Positions 34,747-42,964 of a stretch of 64,000 nucleotides of DNA are shown one piece after another. How positions within the stretch are numbered: the first letter of the stretch is position 1; each line of letters opens with the position of its first letter. A program made the position numbers and the translations under genes. Origin of the DNA: Desulfopila sp. IMCC35008 (GTDB lineage: Bacteria; Desulfobacterota; Desulfobulbia; Desulfobulbales; Desulfocapsaceae); the NCBI RefSeq assembly GCF_010646885.2, contig NZ_CP050700.1:310001-374000 (forward strand). The letters are read 5' to 3'. Below the pieces are notes generated by a model. The model searched no databases and was not told where the DNA came from. It saw only the letters and a list, made by a program, of their open reading frames with translations.

Positions 34747-34786
34747 CCATTAACCCTTGACTTGTCAAGTCGTCAAGGGTTAATGG
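34747..34786. terminator. Strong hairpin (bidirectional terminator candidate)
   Basis: CCATTAACCCTTGAC and GTCAAGGGTTAATGG are perfect 15-bp inverted copies around a 10-base loop. It lies between the EF-hand remnant (plus strand) and the amphi-Trp gene (minus strand), so it can serve both; there is no long T run. Confidence 0.7.
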
Positions 34787-34811
34787 GTGACTTTATTATA
34801 TGTGTCCATAA

Positions 34812-35030
34812 TTAATCATTTTTCCACTTAATCTGAAATTCGATCTCTTCTTCAGCGCCTTCTCTTTCGTGCTCGATTGTGAACTCAGCCCGTACCGGCA
34901 CATAAATTCTTTCCCCGGCAATCTGGATCTCGAATTTTTTCCCATTCTCGATGGCATCGGCGAGTCGTCGTAATTTTGCGACGAAATCCTTATTGGCATA
35001 GGTTTTTTCAATATCCCGTTCTTCCTTCAT
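34812..35030 (-). CDS. amphi-Trp domain protein
   Basis: A 72-residue protein that fits the amphi-Trp family: a helical start ending in AKLRRLADAIENGKKFEIQI, a strand pair through ERIYVPVRAEFTIEHE, and the closing amphipathic strand EEEIEFQIKWKND with the conserved Trp two residues from a Lys. The function is unknown; the family is widespread in anaerobes and archaea. The ATG at 35030 follows GGGAGG. Confidence 0.75.
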   Translation of the reverse strand: MKEERDIEKTYANKDFVAKLRRLADAIENGKKFEIQIAGERIYVPVRAEFTIEHEREGAEEEIEFQIKWKND

Positions 35031-35125
35031 TGTTTCCTCCCTTGGATAATGGGTGTTCTGGGTTCATGGAGCAAGGTAATCTCAACTCTTTTTGGGTGCA
35101 CGCCAGAGGGCCATGCCCGGTTTTG

Positions 35126-35629
35126 TCAGTTACCGTTCGGGGTGTCGTTTGTGCAGGCTGCAGGTCGGCAATATGTCCTGGCCAGATTGTCGAGACGTTC
35201 GGAATGCTTTTTTTCTTCAGCAATAATAAGGTTCATCCGGGTGTTGGCTTCCGGGTCGTCGATCAGCCCTTTCAGAAACTCATAAAAAAGTATGGTGTCT
35301 TCTTCAAAAGCTTTAGATTGAGTAAAGAGTTCGCTAAGGGTGTCCGTGTTGTTGAGCCGGTCCTGATCCAGTGAAAACGTTTCGTTGGCGATCATGTCCT
35401 GCAGTAGCGAGCGTCCCATGGCCTCAAGTTCTTCATGTTCAGGGGCAATCTCGGTATTGTCCTCGAACGACTCAAACCACTGTCTGTGTTTCTTCTCTTC
35501 TTCCGCCATCCAGAGGAGCATTTCCCGCACCTCAGGGTCGGTGACATGGTCGCTTGCCTGCCGGTAGGAGTCCTCACCGTTTTTTTCGATTTGTACTGCA
35601 ATATTAATAATATCTTTGATTCTGAACAT
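35126..35629 (-). CDS. Ferritin-like (rubrerythrin-type) diiron protein
   Basis: A 167-residue four-helix ferritin-like protein. The carboxylate ligands are visible as EKNGEDSYRQAS and AEEEKKHRQWF in the first helix pair, and FEEDTILFYEF and IAEEKKHSERL in the second, giving the two E-x-x-H-type motifs of a diiron site. No rubredoxin domain is attached, so this is a rubrerythrin/'ferritin-like' member, possibly for peroxide or oxygen defence. The ATG at 35629 fits the family start MFRIKDIINIAVQIEKNG; the longer frame from 35704 is not needed. Confidence 0.85.
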   Translation of the reverse strand: MFRIKDIINIAVQIEKNGEDSYRQASDHVTDPEVREMLLWMAEEEKKHRQWFESFEDNTEIAPEHEELEAMGRSLLQDMIANETFSLDQDRLNNTDTLSELFTQSKAFEEDTILFYEFLKGLIDDPEANTRMNLIIAEEKKHSERLDNLARTYCRPAACTNDTPNGN

Positions 35630-35775
35630 AGCGCATCCGAGCGTGGGAATAGTTGATAGTGGAGTGTGTGCGGCAACTCTCTTCAGAATACCTAATTTTT
35701 CCATGAATTACAGTGTTTTTATCCGGTTATCGCAAGGAAGAGGGGATAAACGGAAAGAAGTGGTCGGAATGTATA

Positions 35776-35823
35776 TTGACAAATAGCGGGGTGTTTGTAC
35801 AATTAAGGTAAATGTACATTTAC
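35776..35823 (+). promoter_or_regulatory. LexA-type promoter with palindromic operator
   Basis: The -35 TTGACA (35776-35781) and -10 TACAAT (35798-35803) are separated by 16 bases. A perfect 16-bp palindrome GTAAATGTACATTTAC at 35808-35823 overlaps the expected transcription start. It precedes the lexA-like gene and is the obvious candidate operator for autoregulation of this cassette. The sequence is unlike the E. coli CTGT-N8-ACAG box, as expected for the divergent LexA operators of deltaproteobacteria. Confidence 0.78.
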
Positions 35824-35841
35824 ATTCAAGGAGGATGTCGT

Positions 35842-36507
35842 GTGGACATGACGGATAAGCAAAGGAAACTGTACGATTATCTGGAGAGTAAAATCCGGGA
35901 ATTGGGCAAAACACCGAGTTTACGGCAGGCTGCTGCCGACCTGGGGGTGAGTCATAATGCCGTGGCTCAGCTCATACATCAGCTTGAAGGTAAGGGACTC
36001 CTGGCACGGGAAGGGAGGTATAGTCGATCCGTGCGGCTGTTGTCAGTGGGCCAGCAAGGTCGGTCGCACAGTATTACGGGTCGTGTCCGGGAAGTACCTG
36101 TCATCGGACAGGTGACCGCCGGGTTACCGATGTATGCCCAGCAGGAGTGGGATGGAACGGTTATCGTCGATCATTCCCTCTTTCCGGGTGATAACCTGTT
36201 TTGTCTGCGGATCAGTGGTGATTCCATGCAGGGAGCCGGCATTTTAGACGGGGATCTCGTTATTTGTGAGCCCCGGCAGTATGCCGAAAACGGGGAGGTG
36301 GTGGCTGTCCTGCTCTATGGCGAGGAGGCCACGGTAAAACGCTTTTTTCTCCATTCGGATCATATCGAACTGCGACCTGAAAACGAGGCCTATTCGGTGA
36401 TGCGTTATCAATTCAGCGAATTACTGGTTCAGGGCAAGGTCGTAGGGGTAATCCGGGGCAATAGCGGGGTGTTCGAGAGTGAGGTGATAGGACATGGGAG
36501 CACCTGA
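35842..36507 (+). CDS. lexA: LexA-type SOS repressor
   Basis: A 221-residue repressor-protease. The winged helix has the LexA opening DKQRKLYDYLESKIRELGKT and SLRQAAADLGVSHNAVAQLI; the C-terminal S24 peptidase domain has cleavage-site-type GQVTAGLP (the Ala-Gly bond), the catalytic Ser in GDSMQGAGI and the catalytic Lys in EEATVKRFF. GTG at 35842 lies seven bases from AGGAGG; ATG at 35848 is also possible. It heads the mutagenesis cassette and its stop overlaps the DUF72 gene start, so it is probably autoregulated together with it. It could be a cassette-specific second LexA. Confidence 0.9.
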   Translation: MDMTDKQRKLYDYLESKIRELGKTPSLRQAAADLGVSHNAVAQLIHQLEGKGLLAREGRYSRSVRLLSVGQQGRSHSITGRVREVPVIGQVTAGLPMYAQQEWDGTVIVDHSLFPGDNLFCLRISGDSMQGAGILDGDLVICEPRQYAENGEVVAVLLYGEEATVKRFFLHSDHIELRPENEAYSVMRYQFSELLVQGKVVGVIRGNSGVFESEVIGHGST

Positions 36508-37330
36508 GGGGCGTGTAACCGTTGCAAATAGTGTTGGCGGACGGTGCACGATACACGTGGGAACCTGTGGGTATTCCTACCGGGAGTGGGTCGATTGTGG
36601 TTTTTATCCGGCTGGTACAGCTTCGGGGGATATGCTTGGCCTGTATGCGGCAAGCTTTTCCGCGGTAGAGTTGAACTACACATGGTACCAGATGCCCCGG
36701 GCGGAGGCGGTTTCAAGGATGGTGAATTCAGCCCCCGCACACCTCAGGTTTGCCGCCAAACTTACCCGCACCATGACCCATGAGCGTGGAGGCGACCTGG
36801 ATCGACAAATGCAGCTTTACCGGAAGGGTATCGAGCCGCTGGCTGAGAGGTTGATTGCCGTGCTGGTTCAGTTGCCGCCGGATTTTCATCGCACCACGGA
36901 AAACCGACACTATCTTGCCACTCTGCTCGATGGTCTTGCGCCGTTACCGGTAGCGGTGGAGTTTCGGCACGATTCCTGGGTGGCGGATTCTGTTTTTGCG
37001 GAGCTGGAACGACGGCGGTTGACCCTGGTGACGGTGGATGAACCGGACCTTCCCGGGCTGTTCCCGACGCTTGATGTGGTAACGAATCCGGATCTTTTTT
37101 ACGTGCGTTTTCATGGTCGTAACGTACGAGGTTGGCGGTCCGGTAATATGCAGAAAAAATTCGACCATAACTATATTGAAGACGAGTTGCAGCAGTGGTG
37201 CGATACGTGGCTAAGGAAACTGACTTCACAAGCGGGACAGGGAATGATGTTTTTCAATAACCATGTGGCTGCCCAGGCCCCGAGGAATGGCCAGGCACTT
37301 CTCAGGATATTGCAGGGGACGCGGAGATAA
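36494..37330 (+). CDS. DUF72 (YecE-like) protein
   Basis: A 278-residue TIM-barrel-type protein of the DUF72 family, with IHVGTCGYSYREW, YAASFSAVELNYTWYQMP, FAAKLTRTMTH, VEFRHDSWV and the closing FFNNH. The biochemical role is not known; it often neighbours lexA/Y-family polymerase genes in some lineages. It overlaps lexA by 14 bases and ends six bases before the ImuB-like gene, so it is an integral part of this cassette, in the place where imuA is found elsewhere. Confidence 0.85.
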   Translation: MGAPEGRVTVANSVGGRCTIHVGTCGYSYREWVDCGFYPAGTASGDMLGLYAASFSAVELNYTWYQMPRAEAVSRMVNSAPAHLRFAAKLTRTMTHERGGDLDRQMQLYRKGIEPLAERLIAVLVQLPPDFHRTTENRHYLATLLDGLAPLPVAVEFRHDSWVADSVFAELERRRLTLVTVDEPDLPGLFPTLDVVTNPDLFYVRFHGRNVRGWRSGNMQKKFDHNYIEDELQQWCDTWLRKLTSQAGQGMMFFNNHVAAQAPRNGQALLRILQGTRR

Positions 37331-37336
37331 AGAAAG

Positions 37337-38542
37337 ATGCGTGAGAGAGCTGTACTGCATTTTAATGTGGCTGATTTTGCCGTGGCTGTTGAGCGTGTTG
37401 TTGATAGCTCGCTAAGGCAGCGGCCGGTCATCATCGCTCCCAGCAGGGCCTCCCGGGCTGTCGTCTACGACATGAGTGATGAGGCCTATCACAACGGTGT
37501 GCGTAAAGGTATGGCGCTTAACCGGGCGACCCGGTTATGCAGGGAGGCGCGCCTGCTTCAGCCAAGGGCGGAACTATACCGGCGGGCGATGAAAAGTTTC
37601 TTGAAAGAGGTACGGAATTATTCTCCCCTGGTTGAGTACGGGCAAGAGGATGGTCATCTCTTTGTTGATGTGACCGGGACTCATCGTTTGTGGGGGCCCC
37701 CGCCTGACGTGGGATTACGGGTGCGGCGACATATCCGGGACGGGCTGCGGCTGGACCCGATCTGGGGGCTCGGGGTAAACCGTTTGGTGGCCAAGGTCGC
37801 GACCCGTGTGGTTAAACCGGTGGGGGAGTGTATTGTTGCACCCGGAGATGAGGCTTCGTTTCTGGCCCCGTTATCCATCTCGCTGTTGCCCGGATTGCAG
37901 CAGAGAGAGATCAGGAAACTGCAGGAGTTTCACATCAGTTCCATTGGCCAGCTTGCAAGCTTAAGTCGCCAGCAGCTCATGGTTCCTTTCGGCAGTCGCA
38001 GTGAATACCTGTATGACGCCAGTCACGGGGTGGATAGGGGGCTGGTTAGTGCGGAACAGCGTATTGCGGCAGTGGTTGATTACGAGCACTTTTTTGCAAC
38101 GGATACTCATGACAAACACCATATAGAGGCAGTTATAGACGACCTTGTCAGCAGGGCAGGTGCCGAGCTGCGGCGACGACGCCAGGTGGCACGGCGGGTC
38201 GGGGTCTGGATTCACTATTGTGACGGAGGTCATGCCGTGCGGCAAAATTCGATGAAATCGGGATCGTCCAGTGATTTTGTACTACGGAAAATGGCGACAG
38301 GTGCCTTGCACCGCGGTTGGACGCGACGGGTTCGATTGCGGCGAATACGATTGGTTTGTGATCGTCTTCATCGGCAGTCGCCGCAGTTGTCACTGTTTCC
38401 CGAGGGTGGTTTGCCCCAAAAACGGCAGGAGGAGGTACTTCATGCTCTGGATGCTATCCGGAGCCGGTTCGGCCACGACGTCATAGGGCGGGGCAACCTG
38501 CAAAATTGCAATGACAACAGCGCTGTGTCCGGCAATTGTTGA
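37337..38542 (+). CDS. Y-family polymerase-like protein without catalytic acids (ImuB-like)
   Basis: A 401-residue Y-family polymerase fold: N-terminal palm, helix-hairpin-helix near SIGQLASLSRQQL, little finger, and a SPQLSLFPEG segment that fits the beta-clamp-binding motif QLSLF. The palm lost the catalytic acids: the first motif reads LHFNVADFAVAVE, with Asn in place of the first Asp, and the second reads QEDGHLFVDVTG, without the SIDEA Asp-Glu pair. ImuB proteins have the same loss and act as clamp and polymerase adaptors for DnaE2. No ImuA is present; DUF72 precedes it. The symbol is left blank because catalytic loss and context, not close similarity, suggest ImuB. Confidence 0.78.
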   Translation: MRERAVLHFNVADFAVAVERVVDSSLRQRPVIIAPSRASRAVVYDMSDEAYHNGVRKGMALNRATRLCREARLLQPRAELYRRAMKSFLKEVRNYSPLVEYGQEDGHLFVDVTGTHRLWGPPPDVGLRVRRHIRDGLRLDPIWGLGVNRLVAKVATRVVKPVGECIVAPGDEASFLAPLSISLLPGLQQREIRKLQEFHISSIGQLASLSRQQLMVPFGSRSEYLYDASHGVDRGLVSAEQRIAAVVDYEHFFATDTHDKHHIEAVIDDLVSRAGAELRRRRQVARRVGVWIHYCDGGHAVRQNSMKSGSSSDFVLRKMATGALHRGWTRRVRLRRIRLVCDRLHRQSPQLSLFPEGGLPQKRQEEVLHALDAIRSRFGHDVIGRGNLQNCNDNSAVSGNC

Positions 38543-38570
38543 TACTGTCCCGATACGCATAGCTGCCGTT

Positions 38571-41552
38571 ATGTTTCCTCTCCGCGTTCGCTCCTATTAT
38601 TCCCTCATGCGGGGGACCGTCTCACCGAAACAGTTGTGCCGGAAGGCGGCGGAGTATGGGTATCGTGGTCTGGCCCTGACCGACAGGAACAATCTTTACG
38701 GTCTGTGGCCGTTTGTAAATGCCTGTAAAAATGAAGGGTTGAAGCCGATTGTGGGGGCAGAGCTGTCCGACTCCGGTAACGGCCGAATTGTTACCTGCCT
38801 GGTGAAGGATGAAGCGGGGTATCGCAACCTGTGTAACCTCCTGAGTTGTTCACCTGATCATGGTCTGGATCTGGGTAAGGATCTCGCGGAGTGTAACCAG
38901 GGACTTCTGTTATTAGTCGATGAACTGGAGTTGCTCAGGCAACTGTCTGGCTCCGGAGCAGATGTGGTGGCGGATCTTGGTCCACGTCCCACCGGCAGGG
39001 CCAGGGAGTTGTATCAGTGGGCTAAGAGGAATGGGGTACCGGCGGTAGCCACACCCGATAGCTCGATAGGTGAAGGCGAACAGCAATTGTACAATTTGTT
39101 ACGGGCGATTGATACCAATAGCGGCCTGGAAAAAAATGGTGATGTCGCTTCTGTCAATTGTCTTGAGCAGCCTTGGGTTTATCGCGACAGATTCGATATC
39201 TGGCCCGAAGTCCTGGGCATAAGTGAGCAGCTGGCGTCTCGATGTCATTTCACCGGCCCCGAGTGGGGAACGGTGATGCCGCCCTGGCAGGGCGCGTCCA
39301 GCGGGGAGGACGACGCAACCGCCCTGCGTCGGGAAAGTTATGAGGGGGCACGCCGACGGTACGGGGACGACTTGGGTGAACCGGTGGTGGAGCGGCTTGA
39401 GCACGAGTTGAAGGTGATTGATGCAATGGGTTTTTCGTCTTATTTCCTGGTGGTGCGGGATATCATCTACCGTAAGGGAAAAGACGGCAAGCGTACTCAT
39501 AGGAGGATCTGCGGCAGAGGGTCTGGGGCAGCGTCCCTCGTCGCTTATTGTCTCGGTGTGACCAATGTCTGCCCGCTGAAATACAACCTCTATTTTGAGC
39601 GTTTTTTGAATCCCGGTCGCACTGATCCGCCCGATATCGATATCGATTTTGCCTGGGATGAAAGAGATCAGGTGCTGGCCGAGGTGCTGGGTGATTATCC
39701 GGATAGTTCGGCAATGGTCTGTAACCATATTTTTTTCCAGCCGCGTATGGCTATTCGTGAGACGGCCAAAGCCTTCGGCTTACCTGGTGGTGAGATCTCC
39801 AGCTTGACCAAACGATTGCCCTGGGTGGTGAAGGGTGACAGCAGAAGCTTGCTTGAGCGGTTACAGGATTTGCCGTCGTTAAAAGATCAGGATTTTTCTG
39901 AACCGTGGCCGGAAATTCTGGAGCTTTCTGAAAAGTTGATCGGCATACCTCGACATCTGTCGGTTCACCCCGGCGGGGTTGTGATCACGCCGGGTAAAAT
40001 AAGGGATTACGTACCTGTTGAGTATGCCGCGAAAGGGGTACCGATTATCCAGTGGGAAAAGGACGGGGCGGAGGAAGCAGGACTGGTGAAGATCGATATC
40101 CTGGGTAATCGCAGCCTTGGGGTCGTCCGGGATAGTCTGGATTCGGTAGCAGTGACCGGTGATCCAATCGATGAGATACGCTGGAACCCGGAAGACGATC
40201 CCCGGACAATGAGCGGGGTGGCACGGGGTACCACCATGGGCTGTTTTTATATTGAGAGCCCTGCCATGCGGCTGTTGCAGCAGAAGGCGGGCAGCGGGCA
40301 TTTCGAACAGTTGGTTATCCAGTCCTCTATTATCCGTCCTGCCGCAAATGAGTTTGTGCGTGAGTATGTTCGCAGGTTACACGGAGGCACATGGCAGCCC
40401 CTTCATCCACTGGTTGGGGATGTGCTCGATGAGACCTATGGCTTGATGGTCTACCAGGAGGATGTATCGCGGGTGGCGGTCGCCATGGCTGGTTTTAGCC
40501 ACGCCAGGGCAGACGGGTTGCGCAAGGTGATGTCTAAAAAGGATAAAGAGCTGCGCCTGAAAGATTATCGGCAGCGCTTTTATGACGGCTGCCGGGGTAA
40601 GGGGGTGGCCAATGAAGATATCGACCGGGTCTGGCAGATGATGATGAGTTTTGACGGTTACTCTTTCTGTAAGCCTCATTCAGCCTCCTATGCCCGCGTG
40701 TCTTATCAGGCGGCATATCTCAAGCATCACCACCCCGCTGAATTTATGGCGGCGGTGATTTCCAACCAGGGTGGCTTCTATTCGACCTTTGCCTATGTGT
40801 CAGAAGCAAAACGACTGGGCATCGAAATCCTGCATCCTGACGTGAACCTCTCGAACCTGCGTTGGAAGGGAAGAAACGGTAAGGTGCGGGTTGGTTTGCA
40901 GTCGATAGCCGGACTTTCAGGGAAATGTATCGAACGGCTGCTGGCCAGGCGGCAGCAACGACCGTTTAATGATTCTGTCGATTTCTGGAACCGGGTACTG
41001 CCGTCTGATGATGAAGCACGCAATCTTATCCATGCCGGGGCCATGGACAGCCTGGACCCGCAGGGGAATCGTACGTCCCTGCTCTGGCAATGGGACAGTT
41101 TTCGCAGAGCAAGGCAGCAGGCGGGGCTGAACTCTCTTTTTGAGGTGAGGTTGCCGCTGCCTCCGCCACTCCAGCCGCCCGACCGATTGAGCTGCCTGCG
41201 TCGTGAGTATGGTGTGCTCGGTTTTCTTTGTTGTGTCCACCCGATACGTCTTATACGCAATCTTCCTCGAAGGCTGGTGAAAATGGCAGAGGTCCCGAAT
41301 AATGTGGGAAGGCGGATTCAGTGTGCCGGCTGGCTGCTTACCGGTAAACTGGTCTCAACGAAAACAGGGGAAGCTATGGAGTTTCTAACCTTTGAGGACG
41401 ATACGGGGATGCTGGAAACAACCTTTTTCCCGGAGGCCTATAAGCGTTCAGCCCATCTGCTGCGGACAGGCCGACCCTACCTCTTGACCGGTCTGGTGGA
41501 GGAGGACTATGGTGCGGTAACCTTGACGGTAGAACGCGCGGAAAAACTGTAA
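38571..41552 (+). CDS. dnaE2: Error-prone DNA polymerase III alpha subunit (DnaE2-like)
   Basis: A 993-residue replicative-type polymerase. The PHP domain is recognised by YSLMRGTVSPKQLCRKA, GYRGLALTDRNNLYG, but its first metal-binding His-x-His is Arg-x-Ser here (LRVRSYYS), as in inactive PHP domains. Catalytic Asp residues are in the PDIDIDFAWDERD string; CGRGSGAASLVAYCLG is the conserved palm motif. C-terminal helix-hairpin-helix and OB domains follow. It lacks the tau-binding and full C-terminal length of DnaE1 and lies after the ImuB-like gene, so it is the cassette's translesion polymerase. The ATG at 38571 fits the family start; ATG at 38511 is an alternative. Confidence 0.88.
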   Translation: MFPLRVRSYYSLMRGTVSPKQLCRKAAEYGYRGLALTDRNNLYGLWPFVNACKNEGLKPIVGAELSDSGNGRIVTCLVKDEAGYRNLCNLLSCSPDHGLDLGKDLAECNQGLLLLVDELELLRQLSGSGADVVADLGPRPTGRARELYQWAKRNGVPAVATPDSSIGEGEQQLYNLLRAIDTNSGLEKNGDVASVNCLEQPWVYRDRFDIWPEVLGISEQLASRCHFTGPEWGTVMPPWQGASSGEDDATALRRESYEGARRRYGDDLGEPVVERLEHELKVIDAMGFSSYFLVVRDIIYRKGKDGKRTHRRICGRGSGAASLVAYCLGVTNVCPLKYNLYFERFLNPGRTDPPDIDIDFAWDERDQVLAEVLGDYPDSSAMVCNHIFFQPRMAIRETAKAFGLPGGEISSLTKRLPWVVKGDSRSLLERLQDLPSLKDQDFSEPWPEILELSEKLIGIPRHLSVHPGGVVITPGKIRDYVPVEYAAKGVPIIQWEKDGAEEAGLVKIDILGNRSLGVVRDSLDSVAVTGDPIDEIRWNPEDDPRTMSGVARGTTMGCFYIESPAMRLLQQKAGSGHFEQLVIQSSIIRPAANEFVREYVRRLHGGTWQPLHPLVGDVLDETYGLMVYQEDVSRVAVAMAGFSHARADGLRKVMSKKDKELRLKDYRQRFYDGCRGKGVANEDIDRVWQMMMSFDGYSFCKPHSASYARVSYQAAYLKHHHPAEFMAAVISNQGGFYSTFAYVSEAKRLGIEILHPDVNLSNLRWKGRNGKVRVGLQSIAGLSGKCIERLLARRQQRPFNDSVDFWNRVLPSDDEARNLIHAGAMDSLDPQGNRTSLLWQWDSFRRARQQAGLNSLFEVRLPLPPPLQPPDRLSCLRREYGVLGFLCCVHPIRLIRNLPRRLVKMAEVPNNVGRRIQCAGWLLTGKLVSTKTGEAMEFLTFEDDTGMLETTFFPEAYKRSAHLLRTGRPYLLTGLVEEDYGAVTLTVERAEKL

Positions 41553-41562
41553 CAGTTGCGGA

Positions 41563-42618
41563 TTATAGCGTGTTGCTGCCATGGGATGCCGTAACCCCGC
41601 CAGCAAGAAGGTTGTTTTTGTCGGCGGGAGTGGCAGGTATGTACTGGAACTGTTTGAAACCATAACCAACAAGGTATTTAAGATCGCTCCACATGGTTTC
41701 ACTACCCATGATGGCAACGATGATTTCTGCTTCGCCTCGTTTGAACTTACCGACGTAGGTCTGGCGAGCGGCATTGGTGTAGCCAGTCTTGCCGCCTTCA
41801 GTGCCGGTTATCTGCCAGAGCGCCTTGTTGTGGTTGTAAAATTTATCCCCGTCTTTTGTCTCCATGGCACGTTTCCTGATTCGGGAGGAGAATTCTTCAT
41901 TAAGCATGGCATGCTTTAAAATGAGGGCGAGATCACGGGCTGTACTGGTCTGGCCTTTTGCCGTCAGACCGGTGGCTGTTTTACAAACCGTGTTGGAGGC
42001 TCCCCAGATCTCTGCCTGCAGGGTCATCTGTTGGGCAAATGCAGCTTCATCGCCGGCGATGAGTTCGGCGAGTGCTACGCTGGCATCATTGGCGGATGCC
42101 AGCAAAACCCCGCTGATCAGGTCATCTGCAAAATAGGAGCGTTTTGGGTCGAGATACATTTTTGAGCTGGGCCTGCTGGCTGCCTCGTGGCTGACAGGGA
42201 CATCTTCTTCACCGATAAGAGATTGAAGCGCGATGGTACCTGTCAGTATTTTGATGGTGCTGGCCGGTTGTCTCGGCATGTCCGGGGCTTTGGCAAAAAG
42301 GGTGCGGTTGCCGACCGGATCGATAACGATAGCGCTTCTGGCGGAAATTCGTTTTTTGACGGTCCGGTTGGTGCGCTCCAGGTCTGAATCAAAGGGCAGT
42401 TTCTTGTATTTGGAGATGTTCCCTGGTATCCCTAAAATAATGGGTGATGGGGAGCCTGTTTTGTCTGCAGCCATTGCAGCTGGCAGCAGAAGCAAAAAGA
42501 AGCAGAAGAAAACAAATGGCAATATACGAAAGTGATGACGGGAGCAATTGTGGTCTGAAAAATAGATCATTGAGCTGGTCTGGACGGTTCTTGGTGATGG
42601 CAGTTTCCGGGAATCCAT
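41563..42618 (-). CDS. D-alanyl-D-alanine carboxypeptidase (PBP5/6-like)
   Basis: A 351-residue serine-type DD-peptidase with an N-terminal membrane or signal segment (RILPFVFFCFFLLLLPAAMA). Catalytic motifs are SxxK in PASTIKILTG, SxN in LLASANDAS and KTG in TEGGKTGYT. The usual PBP5 C-terminal beta domain and amphipathic anchor are missing, so the protein is shorter than PBP5 and resembles DacC/YkfA-type or endopeptidase-like forms. It acts on peptidoglycan in the periplasm. The start has no strong ribosome site; 42570 is an alternative start. Confidence 0.85.
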   Translation of the reverse strand: MDSRKLPSPRTVQTSSMIYFSDHNCSRHHFRILPFVFFCFFLLLLPAAMAADKTGSPSPIILGIPGNISKYKKLPFDSDLERTNRTVKKRISARSAIVIDPVGNRTLFAKAPDMPRQPASTIKILTGTIALQSLIGEEDVPVSHEAASRPSSKMYLDPKRSYFADDLISGVLLASANDASVALAELIAGDEAAFAQQMTLQAEIWGASNTVCKTATGLTAKGQTSTARDLALILKHAMLNEEFSSRIRKRAMETKDGDKFYNHNKALWQITGTEGGKTGYTNAARQTYVGKFKRGEAEIIVAIMGSETMWSDLKYLVGYGFKQFQYIPATPADKNNLLAGGVTASHGSNTL

Positions 42619-42668
42619 AAATGGAATGTTCCTGTTGTATAATGATTCCGATTCCTTGTCAAGACGGT

Positions 42669-42811
42669 AGGAGGCTGTCCGAGAATACCCTTCCTCCCTG
42701 GTTCTTCATTATCATATAAAAATAATGTATGAAATATCAAGTATATGTCTGCGCTTGTTTTTCTGAAAAACCTTGATCAGAGAAAAAAGTCTATTCTCGG
42801 ACAACCGCCTG
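42669..42811. repeat. Dispersed repeat, copy C (about 143 bp)
   Basis: This non-coding stretch aligns along its length with copies A and B; the clearest shared part is TATCAAGTATATGTCTGCGC against TATCAATTGTATGGCTGTGC, then CTTGATCAGAG against CTCGATCAGAG. It has perfect 12-bp inverted repeats near its ends, TGTCCGAGAATA (42676-42687) and TATTCTCGGACA (42792-42803). It lies upstream of the acyl-CoA synthetase gene and outside any gene, as expected for a MITE-like element. Confidence 0.68.
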
Positions 42812-42964
42812 GACGGTATGTTTTCCACCCGTCAGTAGGCAACAAACGATGGTTGGCAATTGACCATCCACCTGTGATTGTGTAATATCCATCGCTGGCT
42901 GAATCGATGATGACTTAAAGCCTTCCCGGCAATAGCCTTATGCATAAAGGTAAAGGAGGGAGTA

